A stretch of 64,000 nt of DNA from Planctomycetes bacterium TMED75 (GCA_002171655.1 NHEC01000019.1:1-64000), one strand, 5' to 3'; positions 55,891-64,000 are shown, counted from the first letter of the stretch. The notes: a model not told the origin generated them from the letters alone. Numbers and translations are program-made.

Positions 55891-56457
55891 TCAGAATTTG
55901 ACGTCGGGCACCTGGCGTTCGGAAGCATCCTCGATCTCAAAGAGATCTCGCTTCTCGAAGTTGAACATGCTCGCCACGATATTGGATGGAATCGCCTGCA
56001 GTTTTTCGTTGTAGTTGGCGGTCATCCGGTTGTAGTTGGTTCGGGCGAATCCGATTTTGTTCTCGGTACTGGTCAGCTCCTCCTGAAGCTGGAGAAAATT
56101 CTGATTGGCTTTGAGATCCGGATAGTTCTCAGAGAGCGCAAACAACTTGCCCAGCGCGGAGGAAAGCATGCCTTCAGCCTGCCCGGTTTCAGCCACCCCA
56201 TTGGCGCTGACCGCGGAATTGCGGGCCTGGACCACGTTTTCCAGGGTCTCTTTTTCGTGCGCGGCGTACCCCTTGACGGAGTTCACGAGGTTGGGGATCA
56301 GATCATGACGTCGCTTCAGCTGAACATCGATGTCGGACCAGGCGGTCTCGGACCCGATGCGGGCACGGACCAGCCCGTTGTAGAGCCCGAAAAACAACAG
56401 TGCCAGCACGAAGAGAATGATGATTCCGGCGATGAAGATAATGAGGATGAAACCCAT
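55891..56457 (-). CDS. lemA: LemA family protein
   Basis: A 188-residue protein with one N-terminal membrane helix (IIFIAGIIILFVLALLFF) and the LemA helical domain: YNGLVRARIGSETAWSDIDVQLKRRHDLIPNLVNSVKGYAAHE, RNSA, NFLQLQEELTSTENKIGFARTNYN. The function is not settled; it commonly sits beside an HtpX-like protease, as here. Confidence 0.95.
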   Translation of the reverse strand: MGFILIIFIAGIIILFVLALLFFGLYNGLVRARIGSETAWSDIDVQLKRRHDLIPNLVNSVKGYAAHEKETLENVVQARNSAVSANGVAETGQAEGMLSSALGKLFALSENYPDLKANQNFLQLQEELTSTENKIGFARTNYNRMTANYNEKLQAIPSNIVASMFNFEKRDLFEIEDASERQVPDVKF

Positions 56458-56556
56458 GAGATGAGGTTCCTTTCAGCCCCGAAGGGCGGGTACCGTCGAT
56501 GACAGAGGATCGCAGGATGAAGCGAATTCAGCAAGTGCGACAGATTGCAGCTGGAT

Positions 56557-57261
56557 TCAGGCTCCACCAAGACTGGCGAGCAGCGAATCAAGATCCTGAA
56601 AGTCCTCGTGGATGACCATCGCTCCGGCCTGACCCAACAACTCTGCACGCTGGCCGCGGGCAAGGCCCACGAAGGAGATCCCCAGTGCGCGAGTCGCCTT
56701 CAGATCCCAGATGCCATCTCCCACGTAGACGATCCTTCCAAAATCAGCTGGGGTACACCGATGCAAGTCAGCCGCGCGGTCGATCGCAAGAGAGATGATT
56801 TGCTCGCGGGGATGGGCATCGCAGGCAAATGCTGAAGGCACACCTTCCCAGTCGATACCTGAGTGGCTCAATTTGAGCCGCGCACTTGGCGTCCACCCCC
56901 CCGTTGCAATCGCCACCGGATGCGACTGCCGATCGAGGGTGCTGAGCAGTCGGCGGGCCCCGGGAGTCGCCCGAATGCAGTCGGAGTTCTTGGCGTGAGC
57001 CTTTTCCAGGAGCCCGACGAAATGGTCCCGGAGCCGATCAAGCAGCGCCCGATCCGGTTCCACGCCGTGGTGCTCGCGGATCAAGGCACCGGCGATCGAC
57101 TCGTCCGTGGAATGGGGGTAGTGTGACCAGTCGGTGGACATCTCTTTGATTCCGAGGACGTCCTGGGCGGCAGTACGCCAACAGGCATCATCGAGACCCG
57201 AGGTCTGACAGAGTGTGCCGTCGATGTCGAATACAGTGAGTGGCATGGCGGGATCGGGCAT
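56557..57261 (-). CDS. HAD-superfamily phosphatase
   Basis: The track ORF starts inside the divergent galK gene; the ATG at 57261 (MPDPAMPLTVFDIDGTL) gives 234 residues. HAD motifs are VFDIDGTL (motif I), VAIATGGW (motif II) and VYVGDGIWDLKATRALG (motif IV). The helical cap lies between residues ~20 and 85. It resembles phosphoglycolate phosphatases but the substrate is open. Divergent from galK with 56 bases between them. Confidence 0.85.
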   Translation of the reverse strand: MPDPAMPLTVFDIDGTLCQTSGLDDACWRTAAQDVLGIKEMSTDWSHYPHSTDESIAGALIREHHGVEPDRALLDRLRDHFVGLLEKAHAKNSDCIRATPGARRLLSTLDRQSHPVAIATGGWTPSARLKLSHSGIDWEGVPSAFACDAHPREQIISLAIDRAADLHRCTPADFGRIVYVGDGIWDLKATRALGISFVGLARGQRAELLGQAGAMVIHEDFQDLDSLLASLGGA

Positions 57262-57317
57262 AAAGCCCTTGAACAACCTCCGGGGGCAGGATACCCCAAC
57301 CAGATAGAAGCGGTGAC

Positions 57318-58472
57318 ATGAACGAAAAGACAACGGAACGAGTACGAAGATCATTTCAACAAGACGAAGCCGTGCCGCCGGTGGTGACCTCCATCGCTCC
57401 GGGACGGGTCAATCTGATCGGCGACCATGTCGACTACACCGGCGGACTGGTGATGCCCATCGCCATCGACCGAAACACCGCGGTGGCGATAGGGCCGCAT
57501 GCCGGTGATTCTGAAATGATCGTGGATTTCCTTGACCTGGAGGGCCGGTCCGGGCTGGTTGTGGAGTCCTCGCAGGAGATGGATGGAACGGATCTCGATT
57601 ACATCCGAGGTCCGTTGATTCAGCTTCACGAGGCGGGTCTCAGGATTCCACCACTCAGACTCACCGTCTCCAGCACCGTGCCCATGGGCGCAGGCCTGTC
57701 TTCGAGCGCCGCGCTGCAGGTTGCCGTTCTTCTTGGCATACGGACCTACCTCGATAAACCGGTGAGTCCGCTGGAAGTCGCACTCGAGGCGCAGCGTTCG
57801 GAACACACGATCGGAACCCCGTGCGGACTGATGGACATGTACGTCAGTGCTGCCGCTCGGAATGGACATGCCTGCCTCATCGACTGTGGTTCCAACGATC
57901 TGGAGCAGGTGCCACTTCCGCCGGAATCAGAGGCGGTCTTCATCATTTCTGATACCAAGGTCCGACATGATCTTCGAGACGGCGGCTATGCAAAAAGACG
58001 TTCGGAATGCGAGCAGGCGGCGGAACGTATGGGGTATGCCCTGTTGAGTCAGGCGAGTCTCGAACAACTGGAAGCTGCCGCACTTCCGGAAAACCTCCAC
58101 CAAAGGGCACGCCACGTACTGAGTGAGAACCTCAGGGTCCGAACATTTTCCGACGCGTTGAAGCAAGGAGATCTCAAGCGTGCGGGTCAAGCGATGTTCG
58201 AGAGCCATCACTCACTGAGGGATGATTTCGACGTCTCCTGCAAGGAGCTGGACCTCATCGTCGAGATCGCAGAAACGATGTCTGGAGCCGGGATCTACGG
58301 CTCTCGCATGACCGGCGGTGGATTCGGGGGAAGCACGATCACGATGTGTCGACCGGAAGCAGAACCCGAATTTCGAAAACGCGTTGCCGAGGCGTTCGCA
58401 GCTCGATTCGATCACCAGCCGGATTCGATCAGAACCAGTGCCGCAGATGGCGCCCTGGTGATCACAATCTGA
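57318..58472 (+). CDS. galK: Galactokinase (GHMP family)
   Basis: A 384-residue GHMP kinase with all three motifs: APGRVNLIGDHVDYTGG (motif 1), VPMGAGLSSSAALQVAVLLG (motif 2, ATP-binding) and MTGGGFGGSTITM (motif 3). The catalytic base Asp is kept in GLMDMYVSAA. Two positions differ from standard GalK: motif 1 reads GDHVDY instead of GEHTDY, and MDM replaces MDQ. These residues contact the sugar, so the preferred substrate may not be galactose. No galT or galE lies nearby. Confidence 0.88.
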   Translation: MNEKTTERVRRSFQQDEAVPPVVTSIAPGRVNLIGDHVDYTGGLVMPIAIDRNTAVAIGPHAGDSEMIVDFLDLEGRSGLVVESSQEMDGTDLDYIRGPLIQLHEAGLRIPPLRLTVSSTVPMGAGLSSSAALQVAVLLGIRTYLDKPVSPLEVALEAQRSEHTIGTPCGLMDMYVSAAARNGHACLIDCGSNDLEQVPLPPESEAVFIISDTKVRHDLRDGGYAKRRSECEQAAERMGYALLSQASLEQLEAAALPENLHQRARHVLSENLRVRTFSDALKQGDLKRAGQAMFESHHSLRDDFDVSCKELDLIVEIAETMSGAGIYGSRMTGGGFGGSTITMCRPEAEPEFRKRVAEAFAARFDHQPDSIRTSAADGALVITI

Positions 58473-59288
58473 TCACTTCGTCGGCGGCGTGGGAGCCACG
58501 GGCGGGGTGTCGGGTTTGTGGTCAGTGGAGTGAAGCAGGAGCGATTGCTTGTTTGTCTTGTTGTAGAAGATCATCGCCTGGATGTGACTGGCGGTTCTCA
58601 GTGCAATGGGGCCGGATCCCTGAGCGTAGAAGACATAACGGGAATCATCGATCTCGGCAGGACCGACGGAACCCTTGTACCGGGTACGAATGCAGATGGT
58701 TTCAAAGACACCCGCGGGCGTCTTGACTTCATAAGTGCCAAGTACCTCGTAGATGCAGCTCAATTTGCCCCGATGCGCGATCTCATTCGGCTTTGCAATC
58801 GATGCAACGGCAACTTCGATCTCGGAATGAACTGATGTGCCTGCGGGCTGATTGCTGAGCAGGACCGGCTCGGCGGGAGAGAAGCGGGCGATCGAACTGG
58901 TCTTGTCATCGACCTCCTGCGAGCGATAAAGGTTACTTGAGGTAAAAAGAATGGTGGAGACCTGACCCTTTCCCATGTGGACCAGGTGGACAGTTCGGTC
59001 ATCGGCCTGGGCCTCGACCTTGAAGCTCATTCCCTTGCCTCGGTCGTCACCGGCAACGATCAGAAAAACGCGATCGTCAAGATCAGCTGAGACGAATTCC
59101 TCGACCGCATTCACATCGGCAGAATCTGACTTGTGGGTGATCACCCCCGGCCCGAAGGTCTGGAGCACATCCGCAAGCTCCTCGTCCGCCTGAACCTGCA
59201 GAACGCAGACTGAGACGAACAGAAGAGGCATACTCATTCGTACTGAACCTCGGCTGAATGAACTCTTGATGACCCCGGAGCGATTCAT
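58473..59288 (-). CDS. Exported protein, unknown
   Basis: A 271-residue protein. The first ATG gives a long leader; MSMPLLFVSVCVLQVQADEELAD (from residue 18) is a cleaner signal peptide. The mature part is beta-rich (FEVEAQADDRTVHLVHMG-type strands, CIYEVLGTYEVKTPAGVFETICIRTRYKG, YVFYAQGSGPIALRT) and ends in a Pro/Thr tail (PPVAPTPPTK). The middle resembles DUF3108-type periplasmic beta-barrels, weakly. It ends one base from galK, convergently. Confidence 0.65.
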   Translation of the reverse strand: MNRSGVIKSSFSRGSVRMSMPLLFVSVCVLQVQADEELADVLQTFGPGVITHKSDSADVNAVEEFVSADLDDRVFLIVAGDDRGKGMSFKVEAQADDRTVHLVHMGKGQVSTILFTSSNLYRSQEVDDKTSSIARFSPAEPVLLSNQPAGTSVHSEIEVAVASIAKPNEIAHRGKLSCIYEVLGTYEVKTPAGVFETICIRTRYKGSVGPAEIDDSRYVFYAQGSGPIALRTASHIQAMIFYNKTNKQSLLLHSTDHKPDTPPVAPTPPTK

Positions 59289-59305
59289 GCGGTTATTCTA
59301 CACGG

Positions 59306-60019
59306 ATGAAGCACACACCAAGTTCACTGGCAGCAACCATTGGTATCGCACTGATTCTGCATCTCATGGGGTGCTCAGAGGGTTCGCCATCCGAAGAGAG
59401 CATTGCAGCAAAGGCCTCTGAGACTCCTCGAGCTTCGGGTGACACCGATCTCTACGCACAAATTGAGACCAACCGGGGCACATTCAAGATCCGGCTCAGA
59501 CCCGACCTTGCGCCAGTCGGAAATGCCAACTTTGTGAACCTCGTACAAAGAGGTTTTTACCACGGCCTCGAGGTCAACGCCGCCAACCGGACGAGCGCGA
59601 GTTTCGGGCTGGGAAATACGGTGCCGATCTTCACGGTGGCAAACGAGTATTCAACGGAGTTGATCTTCGATCGACCGGGAATCGTGGCCTGGACCTTTTT
59701 GGATACCAAAAGAGGCACCACCGATCAGATCTCTCATCCGACGCGTTTCTTTGTGACGAAGGCCCCCAATGAACCGTGGACTTTCCAGTATTCCCCCTTC
59801 GCAGAAGTGGTCGAGGGGCAGGATCAGGTCACACAAGCCAAACCCGGAGACTGGATCAGGTCAATTCGAATCATCGGTGATCCGGAACCACTGTTGCAAG
59901 AGCATGCGGAACTGATCCAGAACTGGAACAAGGCACTGCGCCTTGCCGGATACTACGCACCCGGAGAGATGGATGAGCTCAACAAGGACGTCGCACCGCC
60001 CTTTGTCAATTCCAACTGA
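59306..60019 (+). CDS. Cyclophilin-like lipoprotein, catalytic residues lost
   Basis: A 237-residue lipoprotein (signal ending LHLMGCSEG). Residues ~48-190 have the cyclophilin fold pattern: YAQIETNRGTFKIRLRPDLAPVGNANFVNLVQRGFYHGL, then RFFVTKAPNEPWTFQYSPFAEVVEGQDQVTQAKPGDWIRSIRI. In active enzymes FYDG is followed by a F-H-R motif and F-M-x-Q-x-G-D; here these read EVNAANRTSASFGLGN, so the catalytic Arg and Gln are absent. MA-N...SQFFI is also changed (AWTFL...TRFFV). Probably no prolyl isomerase activity; a binding role in the periplasm is possible. Confidence 0.75.
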   Translation: MKHTPSSLAATIGIALILHLMGCSEGSPSEESIAAKASETPRASGDTDLYAQIETNRGTFKIRLRPDLAPVGNANFVNLVQRGFYHGLEVNAANRTSASFGLGNTVPIFTVANEYSTELIFDRPGIVAWTFLDTKRGTTDQISHPTRFFVTKAPNEPWTFQYSPFAEVVEGQDQVTQAKPGDWIRSIRIIGDPEPLLQEHAELIQNWNKALRLAGYYAPGEMDELNKDVAPPFVNSN

Positions 60020-60728
60020 GGCCCTTGGGCCACTCACGCCATCCCTGGAGGTCACAGCGGGCCACCAGTCGATCGATGTGATGCAGCTCTCCATAGACGA
60101 TTCGCGCACGTTCACTCGGATCAGGTTCCTGGAGAAGCTGATACCGAAGTCGCTCGTCCTTGACCAGAACGAATGAAGCCATCTCGATGAGGGTTTCAAT
60201 GGGGACTTCTTCCTGATCAACCCACTCCCGCACCGCCTCTGCAGCATGCATACGATTCAGTTGATCACCATGAAGCAGCCGCTTGAGTGCTTGTCGCACG
60301 ACGGGGGACGGTGCTTCGGCCAGGGGTGATTCAATCGGACGCAGATCCCCAACCCGGTACAGTCGATCGTCATCCGGCTCATCGACGGATCGAATTAAGG
60401 CCCGGCAGACCCCGTGAACCAGAATGTTTCTGCGCCCATCGGGAAGCAAGTGATTCTTGAGAATCCGGCCGATGCAGACGATGGGCTTGAGCGGAGGCGA
60501 ACCAACCGAGTCCGCGCCGACCAGTCCCTTTTCGAGAACCGCCAGCGCGATCGGGCCGGACTTGGAGAGGTCACCATCCACGGTATGGGCCATGCAGTCC
60601 TCGATCATCTGCCGATAGCGTGTCTCGAAGACATGCAACGGCTGGACTGTCTGAGGAAACAGAGCCACCCCAACAAGCGGAAAGAGAGGAATCGGCTGAT
60701 CGAAATCGACGAGGAAGGACCCAGACAT
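60006..60728 (-). CDS. Lon N-terminal (LAN/PUA-like) domain protein
   Basis: The ATG at 60728 (MSGSFLVDFDQP) gives 240 residues; the track start adds 60 codons that run into the next gene. The whole chain matches the stand-alone Lon substrate-binding domain: PIPLFPLVGVALFPQTVQPLHVFETRYRQMIEDC, GPIALAVLEKG, CIGRILKNHLLPDGRRNILVHGVCR. A helical bundle closes it. Such proteins lack protease and ATPase parts; their role is unknown, possibly substrate binding. The 3' end overlaps the cyclophilin gene end by 14 bases, convergently. Confidence 0.88.
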   Translation of the reverse strand: MSGSFLVDFDQPIPLFPLVGVALFPQTVQPLHVFETRYRQMIEDCMAHTVDGDLSKSGPIALAVLEKGLVGADSVGSPPLKPIVCIGRILKNHLLPDGRRNILVHGVCRALIRSVDEPDDDRLYRVGDLRPIESPLAEAPSPVVRQALKRLLHGDQLNRMHAAEAVREWVDQEEVPIETLIEMASFVLVKDERLRYQLLQEPDPSERARIVYGELHHIDRLVARCDLQGWREWPKGLSWN

Positions 60729-60765
60729 ACCATCATGGTAGGCAGTCGAGTCGCGATGCCAAGGG

Positions 60766-61659
60766 TCAGGCTGCCATGGAAATCTGAATCTCGTCTTCTT
60801 GGTTTTCCAGGGCCTCCGCAATGGATGCAAACGCCACCGGACCCAAGCCGATCGCATCAGAAGCATGGCTGGAAATCCCCAGATCAGGTAGATCCAGACG
60901 GAATCCACCCGGACAACCTGCAGAGAGACGATCCGCGATGTGGACGAACCAGGGCATCATTGCCTCGTCCCCGCTCAGATTGGTGGGATCATGGTGGTTG
61001 GCGGTCGCACTGACGAGCGATCGGGGGAACTTCCACTGCTCACACAACACGGCACCAAGATCCTGATGGTTGACTCCAAAGGTTGACTCCTCGGCGAGGA
61101 TGAGATTGGTCGAGGGCACTCCGTCGGAATTCACGTCGAGATCGGAAAGGATGGAACTGAAACGGGATTGGTCGTACTGCATCTCGACCATCAGCCCGAT
61201 GTCGTGGAGCAGACCAGCCAGGAAGGCCTCATCCGAACAGCGAGATCCTGCCTCACGAGCAACCATGCAGCAGGCGACTGCGGTCTTCAAACTGTGGTCC
61301 CACAATTCGCGAGCATCGAAGTTGGGTATTGCCGAAGCGCTTTTGAAGATCTTTCCGAGACTCGCTGCGACGGCGATGTTCTTGACTGCGTTCAAACCGA
61401 GCAGCGAGATCGCACGGTTCATCGAACCGATCTGTCGGGGCATCCCGTAGAACGAAGAATTCACCACCTTGAGGATCCGAGAGGAAAGTGCCGGATCGGA
61501 GGCAACGATCTGATGAAGATCACGAGCCGAACTGTTCGGATCATCGATGACGTCCACGATACGAAGCGTCACTTCTGGAAGAGTGGACATGTGGGCGATG
61601 CCCGAGATGATGTCCGTGGCGGTTGAGTATCGATTATCAATTGGATTTGAAGCAGACAT
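60766..61659 (-). CDS. HDOD domain signalling protein
   Basis: The ATG at 61659 (MSASNPIDN) is preceded by GGGGGAAG; the track start is thirty codons upstream. The 297-residue protein is an HDOD domain: LPEVTLRIVDVIDDPNSSARDLHQIVASDPALSSRILKVVNSSFYGMPRQIGSMNRAISLLGL, then AFLAGLLHDIGLMVE with an HD pair, and AVLCEQWKFPRSLVSATANHH. HDOD proteins are regulatory relatives of HD-GYP phosphodiesterases and act in signalling and motility, usually without a catalytic site. Confidence 0.92.
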   Translation of the reverse strand: MSASNPIDNRYSTATDIISGIAHMSTLPEVTLRIVDVIDDPNSSARDLHQIVASDPALSSRILKVVNSSFYGMPRQIGSMNRAISLLGLNAVKNIAVAASLGKIFKSASAIPNFDARELWDHSLKTAVACCMVAREAGSRCSDEAFLAGLLHDIGLMVEMQYDQSRFSSILSDLDVNSDGVPSTNLILAEESTFGVNHQDLGAVLCEQWKFPRSLVSATANHHDPTNLSGDEAMMPWFVHIADRLSAGCPGGFRLDLPDLGISSHASDAIGLGPVAFASIAEALENQEDEIQISMAA

Positions 61660-61770
61660 GCTTCCCCCGTTCCTGGCTTTCGGGAAGGAGACTCTTCCCC
61701 ACCCAAGGGATTTCGGCCGCCGAGGGACCTCCCTTGAGCAAAGAATCAAGAGACGAGAAAAAGGGGGTGA

Positions 61771-62892
61771 TTAGGGGATCCTGGGCTCGAACCAGCATTT
61801 TCGAACTGGAACCGACGCAAGAGGGATCGTGGCGAGGGTGTGGGCAATGACCTGACCAGAGTCGCCGTCACCGAATCTCGAATCGACACCTCCCGGGAGC
61901 AGGTCGAGTGCCTGTTCAAGGGCACCTTGAAGCCCGGGTCCGGTAAGAGAATCGAGGTGAATCGCAGTGTCCGGACGTTCCCGACCCGCCTGCCGATCAC
62001 CGATATCGACTGCCGGCCGACCGAGCGCGGCGCACTCGATCAATCCTGCACTGCTGTTACCAACCAGTACATCGATGCGTTTGAGGAGTCCGATGAAATC
62101 CCTCCGCTCAAGGTGGGCCAGCGAGAACAGATTGGATTCCCGGATCGCATTGCGGATTCCATCACTACCGGGATCGAGATTTGGAGAGAGCAGTAAAGTC
62201 CGACCGAACCGACTGACCCCGGAAATGATCTGATGCATCCGTTGAGATTCGACATCATCTGAATCTCCCACCGGGTGATGCAGAACTACAAACCTCGGCT
62301 GCCCTATCTCATCCCATTCACGATCACCCATCGGCGGAATCTGGTCGATGCCATCGATGGCTGGAGATCCCACGACGAACACCCCTTCGGGCGACTCACC
62401 CATACTGCGAATGCGCGCACCGCTCTTTGGCGTGGCGGGAAAGTGAAGATGAGACATCTTGGTCACCGCATGGCGAGTTGATTCATCGCACACCCCGGAA
62501 GCGACGTCTCCACCATGCACATGCGCAATTCTGATTCCGAGCAAAGATGCGGCGGTGGCCGCGGCCAGGACCTCGATACGGTCGCCGAGGATCAGGAGGA
62601 AATCGGGTTTCATGATTGCAAGTGATTCGGAAATCCCTCGGATACCGCGAGCGACCGCTTGAGCATCGGCAAGGCGCGTCCGCGCCTGCTCACCTTGCAT
62701 CTCGACCACTGCGTGCACCGTTCGCTCGGCCTGGATCTCGGCCGAAGTCGGTGGATCACCAACCAGGTGCGCGCCACCCACGATCAGTCGAAGATCTGTC
62801 TCGTTCAAGGCATCCAATGCATCGAGCACAGGTCGGAGCAGTCCATACTCGGCGCGGCTTCCCGTGAAGACGGCGACGGTTCGTCGGGTCAT
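61771..62892 (-). CDS. neuC: UDP-N-acetylglucosamine 2-epimerase, hydrolysing (NeuC/LegG type)
   Basis: A 373-residue GT-B-fold epimerase: VFTGSRAEYGLLRPVLDAL, LILGDRIEVLAAATAASLLGIRIAHVHGGD, and C-terminal GNSSAGLIECAALGRPAVDIGDRQAGRERP. The TGSRAEYG start marks the hydrolysing NeuC group, which produces ManNAc or, in legionaminic-acid pathways, a diacetamido mannose. It overlaps neuB by four bases. Whether the product is sialic or legionaminic acid cannot be told without the rest of the operon. Confidence 0.9.
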   Translation of the reverse strand: MTRRTVAVFTGSRAEYGLLRPVLDALDALNETDLRLIVGGAHLVGDPPTSAEIQAERTVHAVVEMQGEQARTRLADAQAVARGIRGISESLAIMKPDFLLILGDRIEVLAAATAASLLGIRIAHVHGGDVASGVCDESTRHAVTKMSHLHFPATPKSGARIRSMGESPEGVFVVGSPAIDGIDQIPPMGDREWDEIGQPRFVVLHHPVGDSDDVESQRMHQIISGVSRFGRTLLLSPNLDPGSDGIRNAIRESNLFSLAHLERRDFIGLLKRIDVLVGNSSAGLIECAALGRPAVDIGDRQAGRERPDTAIHLDSLTGPGLQGALEQALDLLPGGVDSRFGDGDSGQVIAHTLATIPLASVPVRKCWFEPRIP

Positions 62893-63938
62893 GAGTCGGA
62901 CTCGCTTTGGAGATCTTCGTAGGAGATCAGAGAGCCCGAAGTCACGGTACGCAATACTCGAAGACCAACCAGTGAATCAAGCTGGGCCGGAGGAACTCCG
63001 TTGCCGGGACGCATGGTCGAGAGGTGCTTTCGCTGGAGTACCGTCCCCTCCGGGATGTCGATGAGCGCCGAAACCGACTGACGTGAGGCTGCGATGACCG
63101 CACGTTCCGAAGGGGCCACTGATTTCTCAAATCCGCCGACCATCTGCCGAGCACGTCGTGCGAATGCGACGTATCTGGAAAAGTCATCGGGTTCCATCGA
63201 ACTCGAATGATCGGGCCCTTTCGCCTTTCGGTCCCAGGTGATGTGCTTCTCCAGAATCGTCGCGCCGGCAGCAACCGCCAACCCACCGGTCTCGAGGGCT
63301 GTGGTGTGGTCGCTGTAGCCCACCGGCAGGCCGGTCGTTTCACCAAGCACCCGAATAGCACCCAGTGATGCGTCCTGATCAGCGGTCGGGTAGCTGCTGA
63401 CACAATGCAGCAGCCCGGGTTCATTCGTGGTGATCCATGAAAGTGACTCCTGGATCTCATGCAGAGTGGAACCACCGGTACTCACCAGCAAGGGCAAACC
63501 AGTGCCATCAACCGCCTCGAGCAAGGGCCGGTTGATCAGGTCCGGCGAAGCAGTCTTGAGAATGTCCCAGCTCAGTTCCATCGCTTTCCCGACCAGATGA
63601 GGGGTGAACACCGTCACGATGGACTGCAGGTCCAATCCTCGAGCACAGGAGATCAGACGTGCCATGTCATCACTGGAGAGCTGAAGCCGGGAGAGCATCT
63701 GATACGGGTCCGACTCACCGGCTTCCCGTTGGTAGGCGACGAGTGATGCGGAGGATGAAAGAAGTTCCCGTGGATCAAACCACTGGAACTTGACGGCATC
63801 TGCCCCGGCCGAAGCCGCCGAGTGAACCAGCTCAAGCGCGCGTTCAAGTCGACCGTCGTGGTTGACCCCTATTTCAGCAATGATGAAGGGATCATCGCCG
63901 GCGACAGTGAAGCGGGAAGCAGTGCCTGGACCACTCAT
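62889..63938 (-). CDS. neuB: N-acetylneuraminate/legionaminate synthase family (NeuB type)
   Basis: A 349-residue synthase that condenses PEP with an N-acyl hexosamine. The TIM barrel covers IIAEIGVNHDGRLERALEL, VKFQWFDPRELLS, LKTASPDL, CVSSYPT, VGYSDHTTALETGGLAVAAGATILEKHITWD and KGPDHSSSMEPDDF. A C-terminal antifreeze-like SAF domain follows (GTVLQRKHLSTMRPGNGVPPAQLDSLVGLRVLR). It is coupled to neuC and to the upstream gene by ATGA overlaps. The products would decorate surface polysaccharide or protein. Confidence 0.92.
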   Translation of the reverse strand: MSGPGTASRFTVAGDDPFIIAEIGVNHDGRLERALELVHSAASAGADAVKFQWFDPRELLSSSASLVAYQREAGESDPYQMLSRLQLSSDDMARLISCARGLDLQSIVTVFTPHLVGKAMELSWDILKTASPDLINRPLLEAVDGTGLPLLVSTGGSTLHEIQESLSWITTNEPGLLHCVSSYPTADQDASLGAIRVLGETTGLPVGYSDHTTALETGGLAVAAGATILEKHITWDRKAKGPDHSSSMEPDDFSRYVAFARRARQMVGGFEKSVAPSERAVIAASRQSVSALIDIPEGTVLQRKHLSTMRPGNGVPPAQLDSLVGLRVLRTVTSGSLISYEDLQSESDS

Positions 63939-64000
63939 GCGCCGGCACGAGAACCGAGTGCCGATTGGAGCTTTGCCTCCGCCACAATCAGGTCGATTTC
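63935..64000 (-). CDS. C-terminal end of upstream nonulosonate-operon gene (partial)
   Basis: Not in the ORF track. The minus strand is open from the window edge to a TGA that overlaps the neuB start (ATGA), encoding EIDLIVAEAKLQSALGSRAGA. An ending of the form EIDLxVAE is typical of acylneuraminate cytidylyltransferases (NeuA/LegF), which would be the expected next enzyme, but 21 residues are too few to be sure. Confidence 0.5.
   Translation of the reverse strand, partial: EIDLIVAEAKLQSALGSRAGA

Overview
The window looks like a chromosomal segment of a marine-type planctomycete, most likely from the class Phycisphaerae. Four things in the sequence point there. Two PSCyt/DUF1549/DUF1553 plus DUF1501 gene pairs are present. 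There is an exosortase fused to an EpsI-like domain. A membrane protein carries the CRYDL...CPECG zinc ribbon common in this phylum. A secreted protein ends in a dockerin-like DFNLDGEVDGKDL...WGAC tail. The outer-membrane, TolC-type and lipoprotein genes indicate a diderm envelope. I see no rRNA, tRNA, CRISPR array, insertion sequence or prophage, and no gene-free stretch longer than about 300 bases (the longest is about 270, before groEL1).

Layout. 1-3146 (+): the end of a PSD1-type protein and its DUF1501 partner. 3230-4310: a lipoprotein with a duplicated metal-binding-like domain (-), its terminator, and a SixA phosphatase (+). 4331-18382 (-): exosortase/EpsI fusion, a second DUF1501/PSD1 pair, a two-domain acyltransferase resembling ornithine-lipid synthases, a small hypothetical protein, beta-mannosidase and a large Na+/solute symporter. 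18507-27413 (+): an apparent operon of a Cys-rich exported protein, TolC, HlyD, an ABC ATPase, two FtsX/MacB-type permeases and a His-tailed lipoprotein, followed by xylulokinase and a small membrane protein. 27415-28155 (-): a PGRP-type amidase. 28395-32620 (+): gyrB and a secreted dockerin-like protein. 32665-34279 (-): moxR-queC.

34320-43772 (+) holds a zinc-ribbon membrane protein and a proteostasis cluster: groEL1, groES, groEL2, dnaJ, grpE, an FmdB-type zinc ribbon and RNase R. 43931-45556: a small hypothetical gene (-) with a strong terminator, and an FG-GAP-like protein (+). 45632-49197 (-): ribH-nusB-ftsY followed by a pseudopilin and a single-pass membrane protein. 49288-53467 (+): a UbiA-type membrane protein and an LptD-like outer-membrane protein. 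53601-57261 (-): ruvB, an M48 protease, lemA and a HAD phosphatase. 57318-60019: galK (+), an exported hypothetical (-) and a degenerate cyclophilin lipoprotein (+). 60006-64000 (-): a Lon-N-domain protein, an HDOD protein, and a nonulosonic-acid (sialic/legionaminic type) operon of neuC, neuB and the tail of a third gene.

The most unusual part is the seven-gene export locus at 18507-25685. It combines an ABC-type tripartite efflux machine with a Cys-rich exported protein at its front and a lipoprotein ending in a His/Asp-rich tail at its back. This suggests metal export driven by ATP rather than by the usual RND pump. Second-tier points are the groEL-groES-groEL-dnaJ-grpE-fmdB arrangement, the long acidic tail on lumazine synthase, the cyclophilin that has lost its catalytic residues, the galactokinase with changed sugar-binding motif residues, and the extra domain inside the Na+/solute symporter. 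Functions are assigned by reading motifs; no database search was run.
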